In this document: positions 27,879-36,602 of the stretch, in pieces | Position numbering within the stretch: the first letter of the stretch is position 1 | Layout of the letters: each line of letters opens with the position of its first letter | Source of the DNA: G963663365 sp963663365 | GTDB lineage: Bacteria; Hinthialibacterota; Hinthialibacteria; Hinthialibacterales; G963663365 | Assembly (NCBI GenBank): GCA_963663365.2 | Contig: CAXXIH010000005.1 | Location: forward strand, 211,946-275,945 | Direction: 5' to 3' | Length of the DNA: 64,000 nucleotides | The notes under the pieces: generated by a model | The model's input: only the letters and a program-made list of their open reading frames with translations | What the model was told of the DNA's origin: nothing | The model's database searches: none | Made by a program: the position numbers and the translations under genes

Positions 27879-30455
27879 ATGTCCACCAATGAGCCCCCAA
27901 AAACAGAGGAACACATCGGCAAGCCGAAAAAATCATGGAAGTTTAAGACAATCCTGATTGCGCTGATTTTTATCGTCCTGATCATCGGCATCCTCGGCAT
28001 AGCTGTCATGAATCTCGATACGCTCATCGAGAAAAACCGTGATTTGATTGTGCAGCAGGTTGAGGGCGCGGTTGGACGAAAAGTTGAAATCGGTGACCTG
28101 AAAACCAGTATTTGGGGCGGCGGAAGAATCCAATTGAAAGGGATCACAATCGCCGACAATCCCGTCTTCTCCGATAAAGCGTTTTTTGAGGCGGAGGAAT
28201 TCGTCCTACAAGTTGAAATACTGCCCCTGTTACGTAAAGAACTTCGTTTCAACGAGCTTACGATCCGCAAGCCACATATCGTTCTAATCCGTGACAAAGG
28301 CGGTCAACTCAATGTATCGACTCTAGCTCAACCCAATGCCCAATCCTCTTCCCCGGGAGAGTCGGGCGACAAGCCGGAAGAACCGCAATCTCCTAAAACA
28401 GAGGCTGAAGAAAAAGCAACCACACCTTCTTTTTCAATTCGAGATATCACGGTCGAAGATGGAACTTTGGAGTTCCGCGACCTCGCCAACGGCGCTCAAT
28501 TGGCGGTAAACCGGCTGCAAATCAATGTATCGGGAACATCGAGCGACAATCCCACGCTCAATGCTCGAATTAGCGCAGCCGTCTTCTCCGATAATGAAAA
28601 TATAAAAATCAGCGGAAAGCTCGGTCCCATCGATGACTTTGCGGCTATCCAAAAAGCAGCCTATGAGGGAGATGTTTCGCTTGTCAAATTCGATACAGGA
28701 AAACTTCAGAGCGCGCTAAAGACTATGCAAATCGAGTTGCCGCTGCCCCCGGAACTTACATTTGAAGGCCCGCTATCGGTTGATTTGCAGGTTCGTTCTC
28801 AAGATAAGGGGATTCATGCCAAAGGGAACATCGAGGCAACAGAGAACACCATTCAATACGCCGGTCTGTTTAATAAGCCGTCCAAAACACCGCTTAACCT
28901 TAAAATGGATGTGGCTCTCAATCCGGATAAAGTCAACATCACTTCTTCCGACCTGGCCCTGGCAGACTCAAAGATTCACGCATCCGGCGACCTAAGTTTT
29001 GGCCAAACACCGCTTAACGTTAATATGAAATTATCTTCCAACCAAACCAATCTGACCGGTCTCGATGCGCTGCTGCCTATCCTTGCTCCTTATAAATTAA
29101 AAGGACAGGTGAATTACGATTTAAAGATCGAAGGCCCTATCGATGGGAGCGCCGTACCGCAGACCAATGGAACGATTGAACTGCGGGATGTTGAAACATC
29201 CATTGAACAGCTGCCCAAACCGCTCACCGCGATTGTTGGCAATATCGATTTAAAGGGCGACACGATTGAAATTAAAAACTTGCAGGCTCGCACCGGCGAA
29301 ACGGCGGTTGAACTGAAGGCCGATATCAAACGTGGTCAAACCATCACCGCCAATTACACGTTGAAATCCGATGCGCTTCACCTCCCCGATCTTATGGCCG
29401 AGCCGCAGCAATCCTCTCCCCCCGATGTGATTAAGAATTTCAATGTTACCGGGAACGCCACGCTGAATGGCGATGCCCCCGCTAAAACACCATCAATTGC
29501 GGCACAAATCACATCGTCGGATGGAAGCATCTCCGGATTCGCTTATAAGACGCTTCATGCCGACACCCAACTTGAAAACGATATCGCAGTCCTCAAAGAT
29601 CTCGGGCTTGAAGTTTTTGAAGGAGCAATAAGCGCCAATGGACAATACGCGCTTTCGAAACAAATGCCCGATTTTCAAGCGCAGGCAAAAGTCCAAGGCT
29701 TAAATATCCAGAAATACATGCTAACTTCCGATCCGGGCAACAACAAACCGATACAAGGGCTTCTCGATTTTGAGACCGAAGTAACCGGCAAGGGTGTTAC
29801 TCCTGATGCTATACAAACGAATTTAAAAGGCACCTATCACACAGAAGTGCGTGATGGAAAAATCGAAGGTGTAAATATTGTACAAACCATTCTAGGTCCG
29901 TTCACAAAAATTCCCGGGCTATCGGCTCTTTTACAACCGGTAGCCAAAAATGATTTGACGGATATATTAACCGTCGGCAATACGACTTTTTCCAAGATGG
30001 AATCCACGGGTGCCATTGGCAACGCCAAAGTCAATATCCAGAGTTTTGAAATGGCCGCTCAAGATTGGTCGATCCATGGCGACGGCTGGGTTGGTTTTAA
30101 CAAGAAGATTGACACAAAAGCCGTATTGACACTCAGCCCGCGTTTTGTAACCGCCATCACCCACAGCATAAAAGAAGTGGAAAAAGTAACCGAAAAAGAC
30201 AAACCGGCGGGGATTCCTTTTGTAGTCAAAGGCACCCTTCCCGATGTCAAACCGGTGCCTGATGTTAAGTCCGCTGTCATGATCTTCCCGAACCTGTTGG
30301 GAGGAGCGGCAGGAGAAATCGGCGATATCACAAAAGGCATCCTTAACACCATTGTGCCCGGATCGGACAAAAAAGAGGAATCAACCACAGAGAGCACCGA
30401 AGAAAAGAAAGAGGATCCAATTTCAGGCGGATTACGAAAAATCTTCGGCCGCTAA
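27879..30455 (+). CDS. AsmA-family envelope protein
   Basis: An 858-residue protein. It has a short cytoplasmic N-terminus, one transmembrane helix (about 22-44, I-L-I-A-L-I-F-I-V-L-I-I-G-I-L) and the AsmA start motif (V-E-G-A-V-G-R-K-V-E-I-G-D-L followed by the G-G-G-R-I-Q-L-K-G-I-T-I-A-D-N-P strand). Long repetitive beta-rich segments rich in L-K-G/N-V follow, with a C-terminal AsmA_2-like part (V-N-I-V-Q-T-I-L-G-P-F). AsmA-like proteins of the TamB/YhdP class are thought to move phospholipids between inner and outer membrane along a hydrophobic groove. The start at 27879 has AGGA nine bases upstream and is preferred to the ATG at 27837, which has none. It ends with a charged, Glu/Lys-rich tail. 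Confidence 0.85.
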   Translation: MSTNEPPKTEEHIGKPKKSWKFKTILIALIFIVLIIGILGIAVMNLDTLIEKNRDLIVQQVEGAVGRKVEIGDLKTSIWGGGRIQLKGITIADNPVFSDKAFFEAEEFVLQVEILPLLRKELRFNELTIRKPHIVLIRDKGGQLNVSTLAQPNAQSSSPGESGDKPEEPQSPKTEAEEKATTPSFSIRDITVEDGTLEFRDLANGAQLAVNRLQINVSGTSSDNPTLNARISAAVFSDNENIKISGKLGPIDDFAAIQKAAYEGDVSLVKFDTGKLQSALKTMQIELPLPPELTFEGPLSVDLQVRSQDKGIHAKGNIEATENTIQYAGLFNKPSKTPLNLKMDVALNPDKVNITSSDLALADSKIHASGDLSFGQTPLNVNMKLSSNQTNLTGLDALLPILAPYKLKGQVNYDLKIEGPIDGSAVPQTNGTIELRDVETSIEQLPKPLTAIVGNIDLKGDTIEIKNLQARTGETAVELKADIKRGQTITANYTLKSDALHLPDLMAEPQQSSPPDVIKNFNVTGNATLNGDAPAKTPSIAAQITSSDGSISGFAYKTLHADTQLENDIAVLKDLGLEVFEGAISANGQYALSKQMPDFQAQAKVQGLNIQKYMLTSDPGNNKPIQGLLDFETEVTGKGVTPDAIQTNLKGTYHTEVRDGKIEGVNIVQTILGPFTKIPGLSALLQPVAKNDLTDILTVGNTTFSKMESTGAIGNAKVNIQSFEMAAQDWSIHGDGWVGFNKKIDTKAVLTLSPRFVTAITHSIKEVEKVTEKDKPAGIPFVVKGTLPDVKPVPDVKSAVMIFPNLLGGAAGEIGDITKGILNTIVPGSDKKEESTTESTEEKKEDPISGGLRKIFGR

Positions 30456-30584
30456 AAGGCTCTTTAAAGGCCGCCGGCCTGCCTGCATATGAGCAGAGCG
30501 GCATTTCTAACAGAATTCAAACAAATTCTGAGCAACGTTTCATACATACACTCCCGATATTGATTATCATAACCGGTAAATAGT

Positions 30585-30607
30585 CATGTTATAGGCTATA
30601 GAACATG
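30585..30607. promoter_or_regulatory. Nested palindrome upstream of the response regulator (candidate operator)
   Basis: CATGTT (30585-30590) and AACATG (30602-30607) form an inverted repeat, and between them lies a second palindrome, ATAG-G-CTAT (30591-30599). The site is about 48 bases before the start of the response regulator. Its position and two-fold symmetry fit an operator; autoregulation by the PhoB-like regulator is a guess, since PhoB-type sites are usually direct repeats. Confidence 0.4.
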
Positions 30608-30654
30608 AAGCCGGGATTAAGACTTCAGAATGGGAATTGACTTAGGTGTTTGGT

Positions 30655-31341
30655 ATGAACAAAAAACAAGTTCTTGTTGTGGAAGATGAAGAAGATATCC
30701 TCAATTTGGTCGAGTACAATTTAAGTAACAACGGCTTCGATGTAAAAGGCGTTGGCACGGGTGAAGACGCTCTCCGTGTCGCAACCAAAGAGAAACCGGA
30801 TCTTATTATCCTTGACCTCATGCTGCCCGGTGTAGACGGAATCGAAGTTTGCCGTTCACTTAAAAGCGGCCCTGATACGCAGAAGATTCCGATCATCATG
30901 CTTACCGCTCGTAGCGAAGAGGCCGATGTCGTCAGCGGGCTGGAACTCGGCGCGGATGATTACATCACCAAACCTTTTAGCCCTCGCGTTCTCGTGGCTC
31001 GTTCGCGTGCGGTCTTACGCCGTGAAAAAACATCCAAAGAAGCGCAGGCGGAAATGTTTAAAATTCACGGCATGGAAATTCATCGGGGCCGCCATGAAGT
31101 CTATGTGCGCGGCCGTTCCGTGGATCTCACATTTACTGAATTCGGTGTACTGGATTGCCTCTCCCGCAAACCGGGTTGGGTTTTCTCACGTCAACAGATT
31201 ATCGATAGCGTGCGCGGGAATGACTATCCTGTGACAGACCGTTCGGTCGATTTTCAAATCGTGCAAATCAGAAAAAAACTGGGCGAATGCGCAAAATACA
31301 TTGAAACCGTGCGTGGCGTCGGTTACCGAATGAAAGACTGA
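30655..31341 (+). CDS. PhoB/OmpR-family response regulator (orphan)
   Basis: A 228-residue two-component regulator. The receiver domain (1-120) has acidic residues E10/D11, the phosphorylated Asp54 (I-L-D-L-M-L-P), Thr84 and Lys106 (T-K-P-F). The winged-helix domain (about 135-228) shows L-T-F-T-E-F-G-V-L and the ending Y-I-E-T-V-R-G-V-G-Y-R. It is of the PhoB type. The start at 30655 is chosen with TAGGTG upstream; a GTG nine bases earlier is possible. There is no histidine kinase next to it in the window, so it is an orphan regulator whose kinase lies elsewhere. Upstream is a nested palindrome; downstream a repeat cluster separates it from the ABC importer. Confidence 0.92.
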   Translation: MNKKQVLVVEDEEDILNLVEYNLSNNGFDVKGVGTGEDALRVATKEKPDLIILDLMLPGVDGIEVCRSLKSGPDTQKIPIIMLTARSEEADVVSGLELGADDYITKPFSPRVLVARSRAVLRREKTSKEAQAEMFKIHGMEIHRGRHEVYVRGRSVDLTFTEFGVLDCLSRKPGWVFSRQQIIDSVRGNDYPVTDRSVDFQIVQIRKKLGECAKYIETVRGVGYRMKD

Positions 31342-31346
31342 TTCCT

Positions 31347-31605
31347 TTTCATTCCATCCTCTCATTTCATGTCTGTTTCGTGATTCACTTTCACCTCTCG
31401 ACTCTCCACTCTCTCGCCGCCTACGGCGGCGCGCAGGGTGCCGATCTATTAAACCTCTCGCGCACACCCCGAAATCGTGAGGCGTTAGCCGTCATGTCCT
31501 GCCTGGTCACAGGCGCCGGTAGGCGTCTTGCCCACCGGGGTACCCTGACGGGCGGCGGTAGCCTTCTTTGCCACGGGGCTACCCCGGCATCCACCTCTCT
31601 TTACG
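31347..31605 (+). repeat. Dispersed modular repeat, copy 6
   Basis: It begins six bases after the response regulator stop: module D (TTTCATGTCTGTTTCGTGATTC, then CTCTCCACTCTCTCGCCGCC), the hairpin GCCGCC-TAC-GGCGGC at about 31418-31433, then module A (CGCAGGGTGCCGATC, CCCCGAAATCGTGAGGCGTTAG) and a rearranged GC-rich part with several short inverted repeats (GCCTGGTCACAGGC). Plus orientation. Its right edge nearly touches the start region of the solute-binding protein gene, so it may carry part of that gene's leader. Confidence 0.82.
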
Positions 31606-31615
31606 TCATATAATA

Positions 31616-32998
31616 ATGGCGTTTCATCTGCTACCATCGAAATCAATGGATGAACGATTTCCATTCGGCACAATACTTCTCGTTTTTATGCTGACGGCCC
31701 TGGCCTCAGGCCTGACCCTATTTGACCGCGAATCCACCGATGATAGCCGTGTGCTGACCGTCGCATCGTTTGCCAAAATCCACCTCTTATCGTATGAACC
31801 GCTGCTTCAGCAATTCGAAGCCGAACACCCCGGGGTAAAAGTCAAACTGGAACTTGTTGAATCCCGGGCATTAACCCAGCGTGTTTTTTCATCCTTTATG
31901 TCCGGCGTCCCCGGCCCGGATGTCGTTGAAATCGAGATTACACATATCGGACGCTTCTTTAGCGGCCCCTTGGAATCGATAGGCTTCGTAGACCTCACCG
32001 ACCGTCTGCATCAAAGCGGTTTGTATGATGAATTCGTCCCCGCCAAATTCCAGGCCTGGTCAAACCGGGGCCGCATCTTCGGCCTCCCCCGCGATATCAG
32101 CCCTGTCGCCCTTCTCTATCAACCTGAAGCGTTCGCCGAGTCCGGAATTGATCCGCAATCCATCGAAACCTGGGATGATTTCTATGAAGCGGGAAAGAAA
32201 CTAACACGGGATTTGGATGGCGACGGCCTTATAGATCAATATGCCATTGAACTGAGCGATACGATTTCGGATGATTTTCACATTCTTCTGCTTCAGCGCG
32301 GACTCGATTATTTCACACCGGAATACAAACCGCGCCTGGAAGAAGATATCTTTATCGATACTCTGGCTATGTACCTAAAAATGGCCGCCGGGCCGGACCG
32401 AATCGGCGCTCCCTTACCCAATCTCGTGGCCTCCGCTCAGGCCATACGTGATCGTTATATCGTTTCTCATCTCGGTGCGGATTGGCGTTTGGGCGGCTTC
32501 CGTATGGAGACTCCCGCCTTGGCCGGTTTGCTTCGGCTCATGCCCCTGCCCGCTTGGGAGCCCGGTGGACGGCGTACAAGTACCTGGGGCGGAACCATGA
32601 TGGGCATCTGCAAATCATCCCCCATGCAAAAAGAGGCTTGGGATTTTCTAAAGATGATCTACACCAGCCGCGAAGCGCTGCTTACCACCTATCGCTACAC
32701 CGCGCTCACTCCCCCCGCACGGTTTACATGGGATGCACCGGAGTTCGACCAACCCGATCCGTTTATCGGCGGCCAAAAATCAGGACGTTTCTTCATCAAA
32801 CTTGCACCTGATGTCCCCGCCCGCGTGAAAAATCCTTTTTCGTACATGGCCGATCAAACCATGCATCAGGTGATCGTACGTTCCTGCCGCCGTGTCCATG
32901 AAGAAGGCTATGATCGTGTCCGGATCATCGCCGCTGAAGAGTTGCACCGGGCCGCAAAACATATCGAGCAACGCATGGAAAGGAATCCGTTCCTCTGA
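31616..32998 (+). CDS. CUT1-type ABC importer: extracellular sugar-binding protein
   Basis: About 460 residues. An N-terminal hydrophobic segment (L-L-V-F-M-L-T-A-L-A-S-G-L-T-L-F) acts as signal or anchor. The family-1 solute-binding fold follows: F-E-A-E-H-P-G-V-K-V-K-L-E, P-D-V-V-E-I-E, L-P-R-D-I-S-P-V-A-L-L-Y, E-A-W-D-F-L-K-M-I. There is no lipobox, so it may stay tethered by the helix. The start is uncertain: ATG at 31616 or 31646, neither with a clear ribosome site. The stop overlaps the start of the first permease gene by one base (TGATG), which indicates translational coupling. Substrate is probably an oligosaccharide or sugar derivative; it cannot be defined. Confidence 0.85.
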   Translation: MAFHLLPSKSMDERFPFGTILLVFMLTALASGLTLFDRESTDDSRVLTVASFAKIHLLSYEPLLQQFEAEHPGVKVKLELVESRALTQRVFSSFMSGVPGPDVVEIEITHIGRFFSGPLESIGFVDLTDRLHQSGLYDEFVPAKFQAWSNRGRIFGLPRDISPVALLYQPEAFAESGIDPQSIETWDDFYEAGKKLTRDLDGDGLIDQYAIELSDTISDDFHILLLQRGLDYFTPEYKPRLEEDIFIDTLAMYLKMAAGPDRIGAPLPNLVASAQAIRDRYIVSHLGADWRLGGFRMETPALAGLLRLMPLPAWEPGGRRTSTWGGTMMGICKSSPMQKEAWDFLKMIYTSREALLTTYRYTALTPPARFTWDAPEFDQPDPFIGGQKSGRFFIKLAPDVPARVKNPFSYMADQTMHQVIVRSCRRVHEEGYDRVRIIAAEELHRAAKHIEQRMERNPFL

Positions 32999-33927
32999 TG
33001 CCGGACTCGATACCCCAAAAGAGACACAAGTCTCCAATCATTCCCTACCGGCTGCGCCGCCGGTTGGCTCCTTATGGTTTTCTTTCTCCTTTCCTGCTGC
33101 TTTTTGCCGTCTTTCTCATCTATCCACTGATTCGTTCGATCTTAATGGCCTTTACACAGTCTTATGGCCCCCAAGCCACGGTTTTTGTAGGGCTCGAAAA
33201 TTTTAAATTCCTGTTCAAAGATTCTCAATTTTGGCGGGCCTTCGTCAACACCGTTTACTTTGCAATCGGCGCCGTAAGCATTCAGTTGCCTTTATCGCTT
33301 TTCTTGGCGTTGATTCTGAATCAGCGCATTCCCGGAAGAAATTTGCTCCGCTTCGCGTTTTTCGTTCCCTATTTGGTCGGGCCGGTCTTTGTCGGAATCA
33401 TTTTCACATTGTTTTACACGCCGCGTTATGGCCTCTTCAACCAAACCATCGACTTCTTATTCGGCTTCGGTCTCGATACGCGTTGGCTAACCAATGAATA
33501 CCTGGTCATGCCCGCCATTATTATCGCCGCCACCTGGACCATTGTCGGTTTCTATATGATCTTCTTCCTGGCCGCCCTTCAAAGCATACGCAAAGAACTG
33601 CTCGAAGCCGCAGAGGTGGATGGTGCGGGAACACTTCGGCGTTTGTGGCATATCACCTTGCCCGGGATCAAGCCTGTCACCGTCTTTATTTTAGTCACAT
33701 CGACCATCGGCGCATTCAAACTTTTTGAATTACCCTACATCCTTCTCAAACAAAACAGCGGCCCCAATGATTCTGCGCTTACCATTGTGATGTATCTGTT
33801 CCAAACCGGTTTCGAATCGGGGGACCTGGGCTATGCCAGCGCTATCGGTTGGGTATTGGTTGCCTTTGTCGTGGCCGTTTCATACGCACAAATACGCTTA
33901 ACACGGACTTTCCGTGAAGATGCCTGA
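32998..33927 (+). CDS. Sugar ABC importer permease, MalF/LacF type
   Basis: A 309-residue inner-membrane permease with six predicted helices. The EAA-loop that docks the ATPase is K-E-L-L-E-A-A-E-V-D-G-A-G-T-L-R-R-L. The N-terminal R-R-R-L-A-P-Y-G-F-L-S-P-F is typical for the first helix of CUT1 permeases. It pairs with the MalG-type permease at 33946 and the binding protein before it; together they import a carbohydrate across the inner membrane. Its ATG overlaps the previous stop. No ATP-binding subunit gene lies in this operon. Confidence 0.92.
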   Translation: MPDSIPQKRHKSPIIPYRLRRRLAPYGFLSPFLLLFAVFLIYPLIRSILMAFTQSYGPQATVFVGLENFKFLFKDSQFWRAFVNTVYFAIGAVSIQLPLSLFLALILNQRIPGRNLLRFAFFVPYLVGPVFVGIIFTLFYTPRYGLFNQTIDFLFGFGLDTRWLTNEYLVMPAIIIAATWTIVGFYMIFFLAALQSIRKELLEAAEVDGAGTLRRLWHITLPGIKPVTVFILVTSTIGAFKLFELPYILLKQNSGPNDSALTIVMYLFQTGFESGDLGYASAIGWVLVAFVVAVSYAQIRLTRTFREDA

Positions 33928-33945
33928 GGATAGGAACCAACCGGA

Positions 33946-34800
33946 ATGAGTCTAAAACACCGCATCGCGCTTATCTTCGCCACAACATTGGTCCTCTTTG
34001 CCGCATGCCTTACCTTGCTGCCGTTCTTGTGGCTTCTTTGCGCTTCGGTCAAATCGAATGACGATCTCTTTATGTATAGTTTCCTGCCTCATAATGGGCA
34101 GGCTTGGTGGGATGTCGAATGGAACCGGCTGACACTTTTCAATTTCAAACGGCTGTTTTCTGAATTCGGTTTTCATCGGTATGCCATCAACTCGATATTT
34201 GTCTCTTCAACACAGACCTGCTTGGTTGTCCTCTTCTCTTCCATGGGCGGTTTCGCGCTCGCCAAGTATCGTTTCCGGGGCATACACCTCATCGTCACCG
34301 CCATGTTGGTTTCCATGGTTATTCCCGGAGAGGTGCTTTTGGGACCGACCTATGAATTGCTCTACAAGTTCGGCTGGCTCGATTCTTATAAAGCGCTTAT
34401 CATCCCCGGCTCAGTCAGTGTTTTTGCCATGTTCCTTTATCGGCAAAGCATGCTTTCTGTGCCCAATGACCTGCTCGATGCCGCGCGTGTAGACGGTTGT
34501 TCCGAATTCGGCATTTATGCGGAGATCGTTATGCGCGCCTGCAAACCGATGACCGGGGCCATCGTCTTAATGACATTTATGGCTTCTTGGAATGCCTTCC
34601 TCTGGCCGCAAATCGTGCTTCAAAGCCGGGAGAACTACACCCTGCCCATTATCCTCGCCCAAATGATTTCCCTCTACTGGTCAGAATACGGCATCGTTAT
34701 GGCCGGCACCGTCATTTCCATCTTCCCCGTTATGATTCTCTTCTTCATCCTCCAAAAAGAATTCGTCGGCGGCCTCCTCTCCGGCGCGGTTAAGAGTTGA
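33946..34800 (+). CDS. Sugar ABC importer permease, MalG/LacG type
   Basis: A 284-residue permease with six predicted helices and the EAA-loop N-D-L-L-D-A-A-R-V-D-G-C-S-E-F. The beginning, L-L-P-F-L-W-L-L-C-A-S-V-K, is typical for MalG-type subunits. It is the last gene of a three-gene operon (binding protein, MalF-type, MalG-type), 18 bases after the previous stop. The missing ATPase is probably a shared MsmK/UgpC-type protein encoded elsewhere, as is common for CUT1 systems; that is inference. Confidence 0.92.
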   Translation: MSLKHRIALIFATTLVLFAACLTLLPFLWLLCASVKSNDDLFMYSFLPHNGQAWWDVEWNRLTLFNFKRLFSEFGFHRYAINSIFVSSTQTCLVVLFSSMGGFALAKYRFRGIHLIVTAMLVSMVIPGEVLLGPTYELLYKFGWLDSYKALIIPGSVSVFAMFLYRQSMLSVPNDLLDAARVDGCSEFGIYAEIVMRACKPMTGAIVLMTFMASWNAFLWPQIVLQSRENYTLPIILAQMISLYWSEYGIVMAGTVISIFPVMILFFILQKEFVGGLLSGAVKS

Positions 34801-34834
34801 TTCTCAATAATACTTTCCGAATAAAGACGATTGC

Positions 34835-34858
34835 TTGTATAGGACCTCTTCTATACAA
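34835..34858. promoter_or_regulatory. Perfect inverted repeat before the hemerythrin gene
   Basis: TTGTATAG (34835-34842) and CTATACAA (34851-34858) are perfect reverse complements separated by 8 bases. The site ends 34 bases before the hemerythrin start and 34 bases after the ABC permease stop. No T-run follows, so an operator for a dimeric regulator is more likely than a terminator. The regulator is unknown. Confidence 0.5.
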
Positions 34859-34892
34859 TACTTCCGTGTCGAAACAGGAGTGAACGATTCTC

Positions 34893-35750
34893 ATGGATAT
34901 GGTAACAAACAACGATCCGCGAAACTGGACAGATGACCTCGTCTCGGGACATCAGGTCATCGATGAGCAACACCGCGAGCTCTTGAGGCGTTTCGAAATG
35001 CTCGAGGACGCCGTTAAAAAGGGACAAGGTTTTGATGAGGTCAGAGCGCTGGTCGCTTTCCTGCAACGCTATGTCTTGACACATTTCAACACCGAAGAAC
35101 AAGTGATGATTGCCGGCAGATACCCCGGCTCCGCGCACCATGTGCAGGAACACGATGAGTGCAAGAACCGCATCTTCCAGTTCAAGCGCTTCATCGAGAC
35201 TGAATCGGATCGAAATAAAATCATCTCCGTCGCCTATAGCATGCTCGGAATCTGGGTAAGGGATCATATATTGGACCACGACATCCAATTTATCCAATAT
35301 GTCAAAGGAAAGAAAAAAGGCAGCACCAAAATTGACATCGAGTATGAGTGGACACCGGAAATATCGCGTTTGTGGTCGCCGGACCTTGAGATAGGCATTC
35401 CGTTAATCGACGCACAACATCAGAATCTCGTGAAATGGACCGAATATATTCAAGACTCCAAATACCTTACCGTGGAAGCAATTCTTAATCTTCTGGATTT
35501 TCTGCACGGCTTTATCTTTACGCATTTCACGGATGAAGAACTCTTTATGATCGATGCTCAGTTTCCGGGCATAGAAACCCATACCGCACAGCATTGCACA
35601 ACCCGGTCCAAATTCTATGAAATTAAAAAGTCATTTAATGAAAACAGCGATACGCTAAGCATGCGCACCGCCGTCCTTGGCCTATTCCAAGATTACCTAA
35701 AGCATATCAGAACTTGCGATGTGGAATTCAGAAAATTCGTCCAGCACTAA
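34893..35750 (+). CDS. Tandem bacteriohemerythrin (two complete domains)
   Basis: A 285-residue soluble protein with two hemerythrin domains, each with a full set of di-iron ligands. Domain 1 (about 12-135): His27, His64, Glu68, His83, His87, His125, Asp130. Domain 2 (about 160-283): His176, His211, Glu215, His230, His234, His271, Asp276. Each follows the pattern D-x-Q-H, H-F-x2-E-E, H-x3-H, H-x4-D. Hemerythrins bind O2 reversibly and some sense or detoxify NO or O2. Most bacterial examples have one domain or are fused to signalling modules, so a bare tandem is less usual. AGGAG lies about 12 bases before the ATG. A perfect inverted repeat lies just upstream. Confidence 0.92.
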   Translation: MDMVTNNDPRNWTDDLVSGHQVIDEQHRELLRRFEMLEDAVKKGQGFDEVRALVAFLQRYVLTHFNTEEQVMIAGRYPGSAHHVQEHDECKNRIFQFKRFIETESDRNKIISVAYSMLGIWVRDHILDHDIQFIQYVKGKKKGSTKIDIEYEWTPEISRLWSPDLEIGIPLIDAQHQNLVKWTEYIQDSKYLTVEAILNLLDFLHGFIFTHFTDEELFMIDAQFPGIETHTAQHCTTRSKFYEIKKSFNENSDTLSMRTAVLGLFQDYLKHIRTCDVEFRKFVQH

Positions 35751-35819
35751 AACAGGATACAAATTCGGCCCACAAATTTTCGAAAAAGACGCTTCTCTCG
35801 CCAAGCTGTTTTATAGGAC

Positions 35820-35998
35820 ACAAATGCTACTGGTAGGGTGGGTGATTTCACCCACCATTGGATAATCCCAGTTTTGATATCTTCTCAAATAATCATACAT
35901 TTCTTCGATCCTTACAGGGTCGAGATGTTTGGGGACCGTAACCCAGGGCGGCGCTACGCTTGCCCTGGGCTAAGCTCTTTCGCACCTTCGGTGCTTCG
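35820..35998. repeat. Dispersed repeat pieces, copy 7 (module F and an inverted module C)
   Basis: This contains hairpin F (GGTGGGTG-ATTT-CACCCACC at about 35837-35856, also seen near 63570 with two pairs changed to G-T wobbles). It then has a module-C-like structure in the opposite orientation to all others: CCCAGGGC...GCCCTGGG around CGCTACGC (about 35943-35969), then a GCACC-TTC-GGTGC triloop hairpin. It lies in the 836-base gap between the hemerythrin gene and the convergent glycosidase gene, separated from copy 8 by about 110 bases without recognisable structure. Confidence 0.65.
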
Positions 35999-36109
35999 GT
36001 TTATTCCTTTAATATTCCGGGGTTGATGGGGAGATCATTTTTTTTAGCGCGTCTTGTAATATGAATTACAGTGGCACGAAATCCTATGAAAAAACACGAA
36101 AAGAGAGGA

Positions 36110-36602
36110 GCAAGGCTTGCATACCGTTTTTGTGTCCTTCATGCCTTTTTCGTGTTTTCGTGATTCAAATAATCACAGACTTCTCCCCATCCACAAACTC
36201 CCTCAAACTCAAAAACCGTGTCCTGAAAGGACACCAGGTTGAAGCCCCAGGCAAGCGCAGCGCAGCCTGGGGTTAAGAACAAATAAAAAAAATCGGCCCT
36301 GTAAGGGCCGTAGAAAAGACATCTTTTACAAAATCACTCTCTCTATCCACCCTCTCCGCAAATTTTTCGTGCCCTTCGTGACCCTTTCGTGCTTTCGTGA
36401 TTTTACTTTCTCCTCTCTACTTTCTCGCCGCCCACGGCGGCATGCAGGATGCTTCCCAACTATAACTTTCACCCACACTACGAAATCGTGGGCCGACAGG
36501 CGTCACGCCCACGGGGGTTCCCCGGCGTGAGCCGTTAGGCTTCATGTCAGGCCCGGCCACGGGCTCTACTCTCTCCTCTCCACTCTCTACTTTCTCGCCG
36601 CC
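36110..36602 (+). repeat. Dispersed modular repeat, copy 8 (D-B-C-D-A-D)
   Basis: Order of modules: D (GTGTCCTTCATGCC, TTTCGTGTTTTCGTGATTC, 36129), end of B (CCCCATCCACAAACTCCC), C (GTCCT-GAA-AGGAC 36220-36232, CCCCAGGC/GCCTGGGG, GGCCCT-GTA-AGGGCC near 36297), second D (TTTCGTGCTTTCGTGATTT, 36385; hairpin GCCGCC-CAC-GGCGGC), a variant A (GCAGGATGCTTCCC, ACGAAATCGTGGGCCG) and finally a third partial D (CTCTCCACTCTCTACTTTCTCGCC). This last piece runs into the 3' end of the minus-strand gene and provides its last codons and stop. Plus orientation throughout. Confidence 0.85.
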
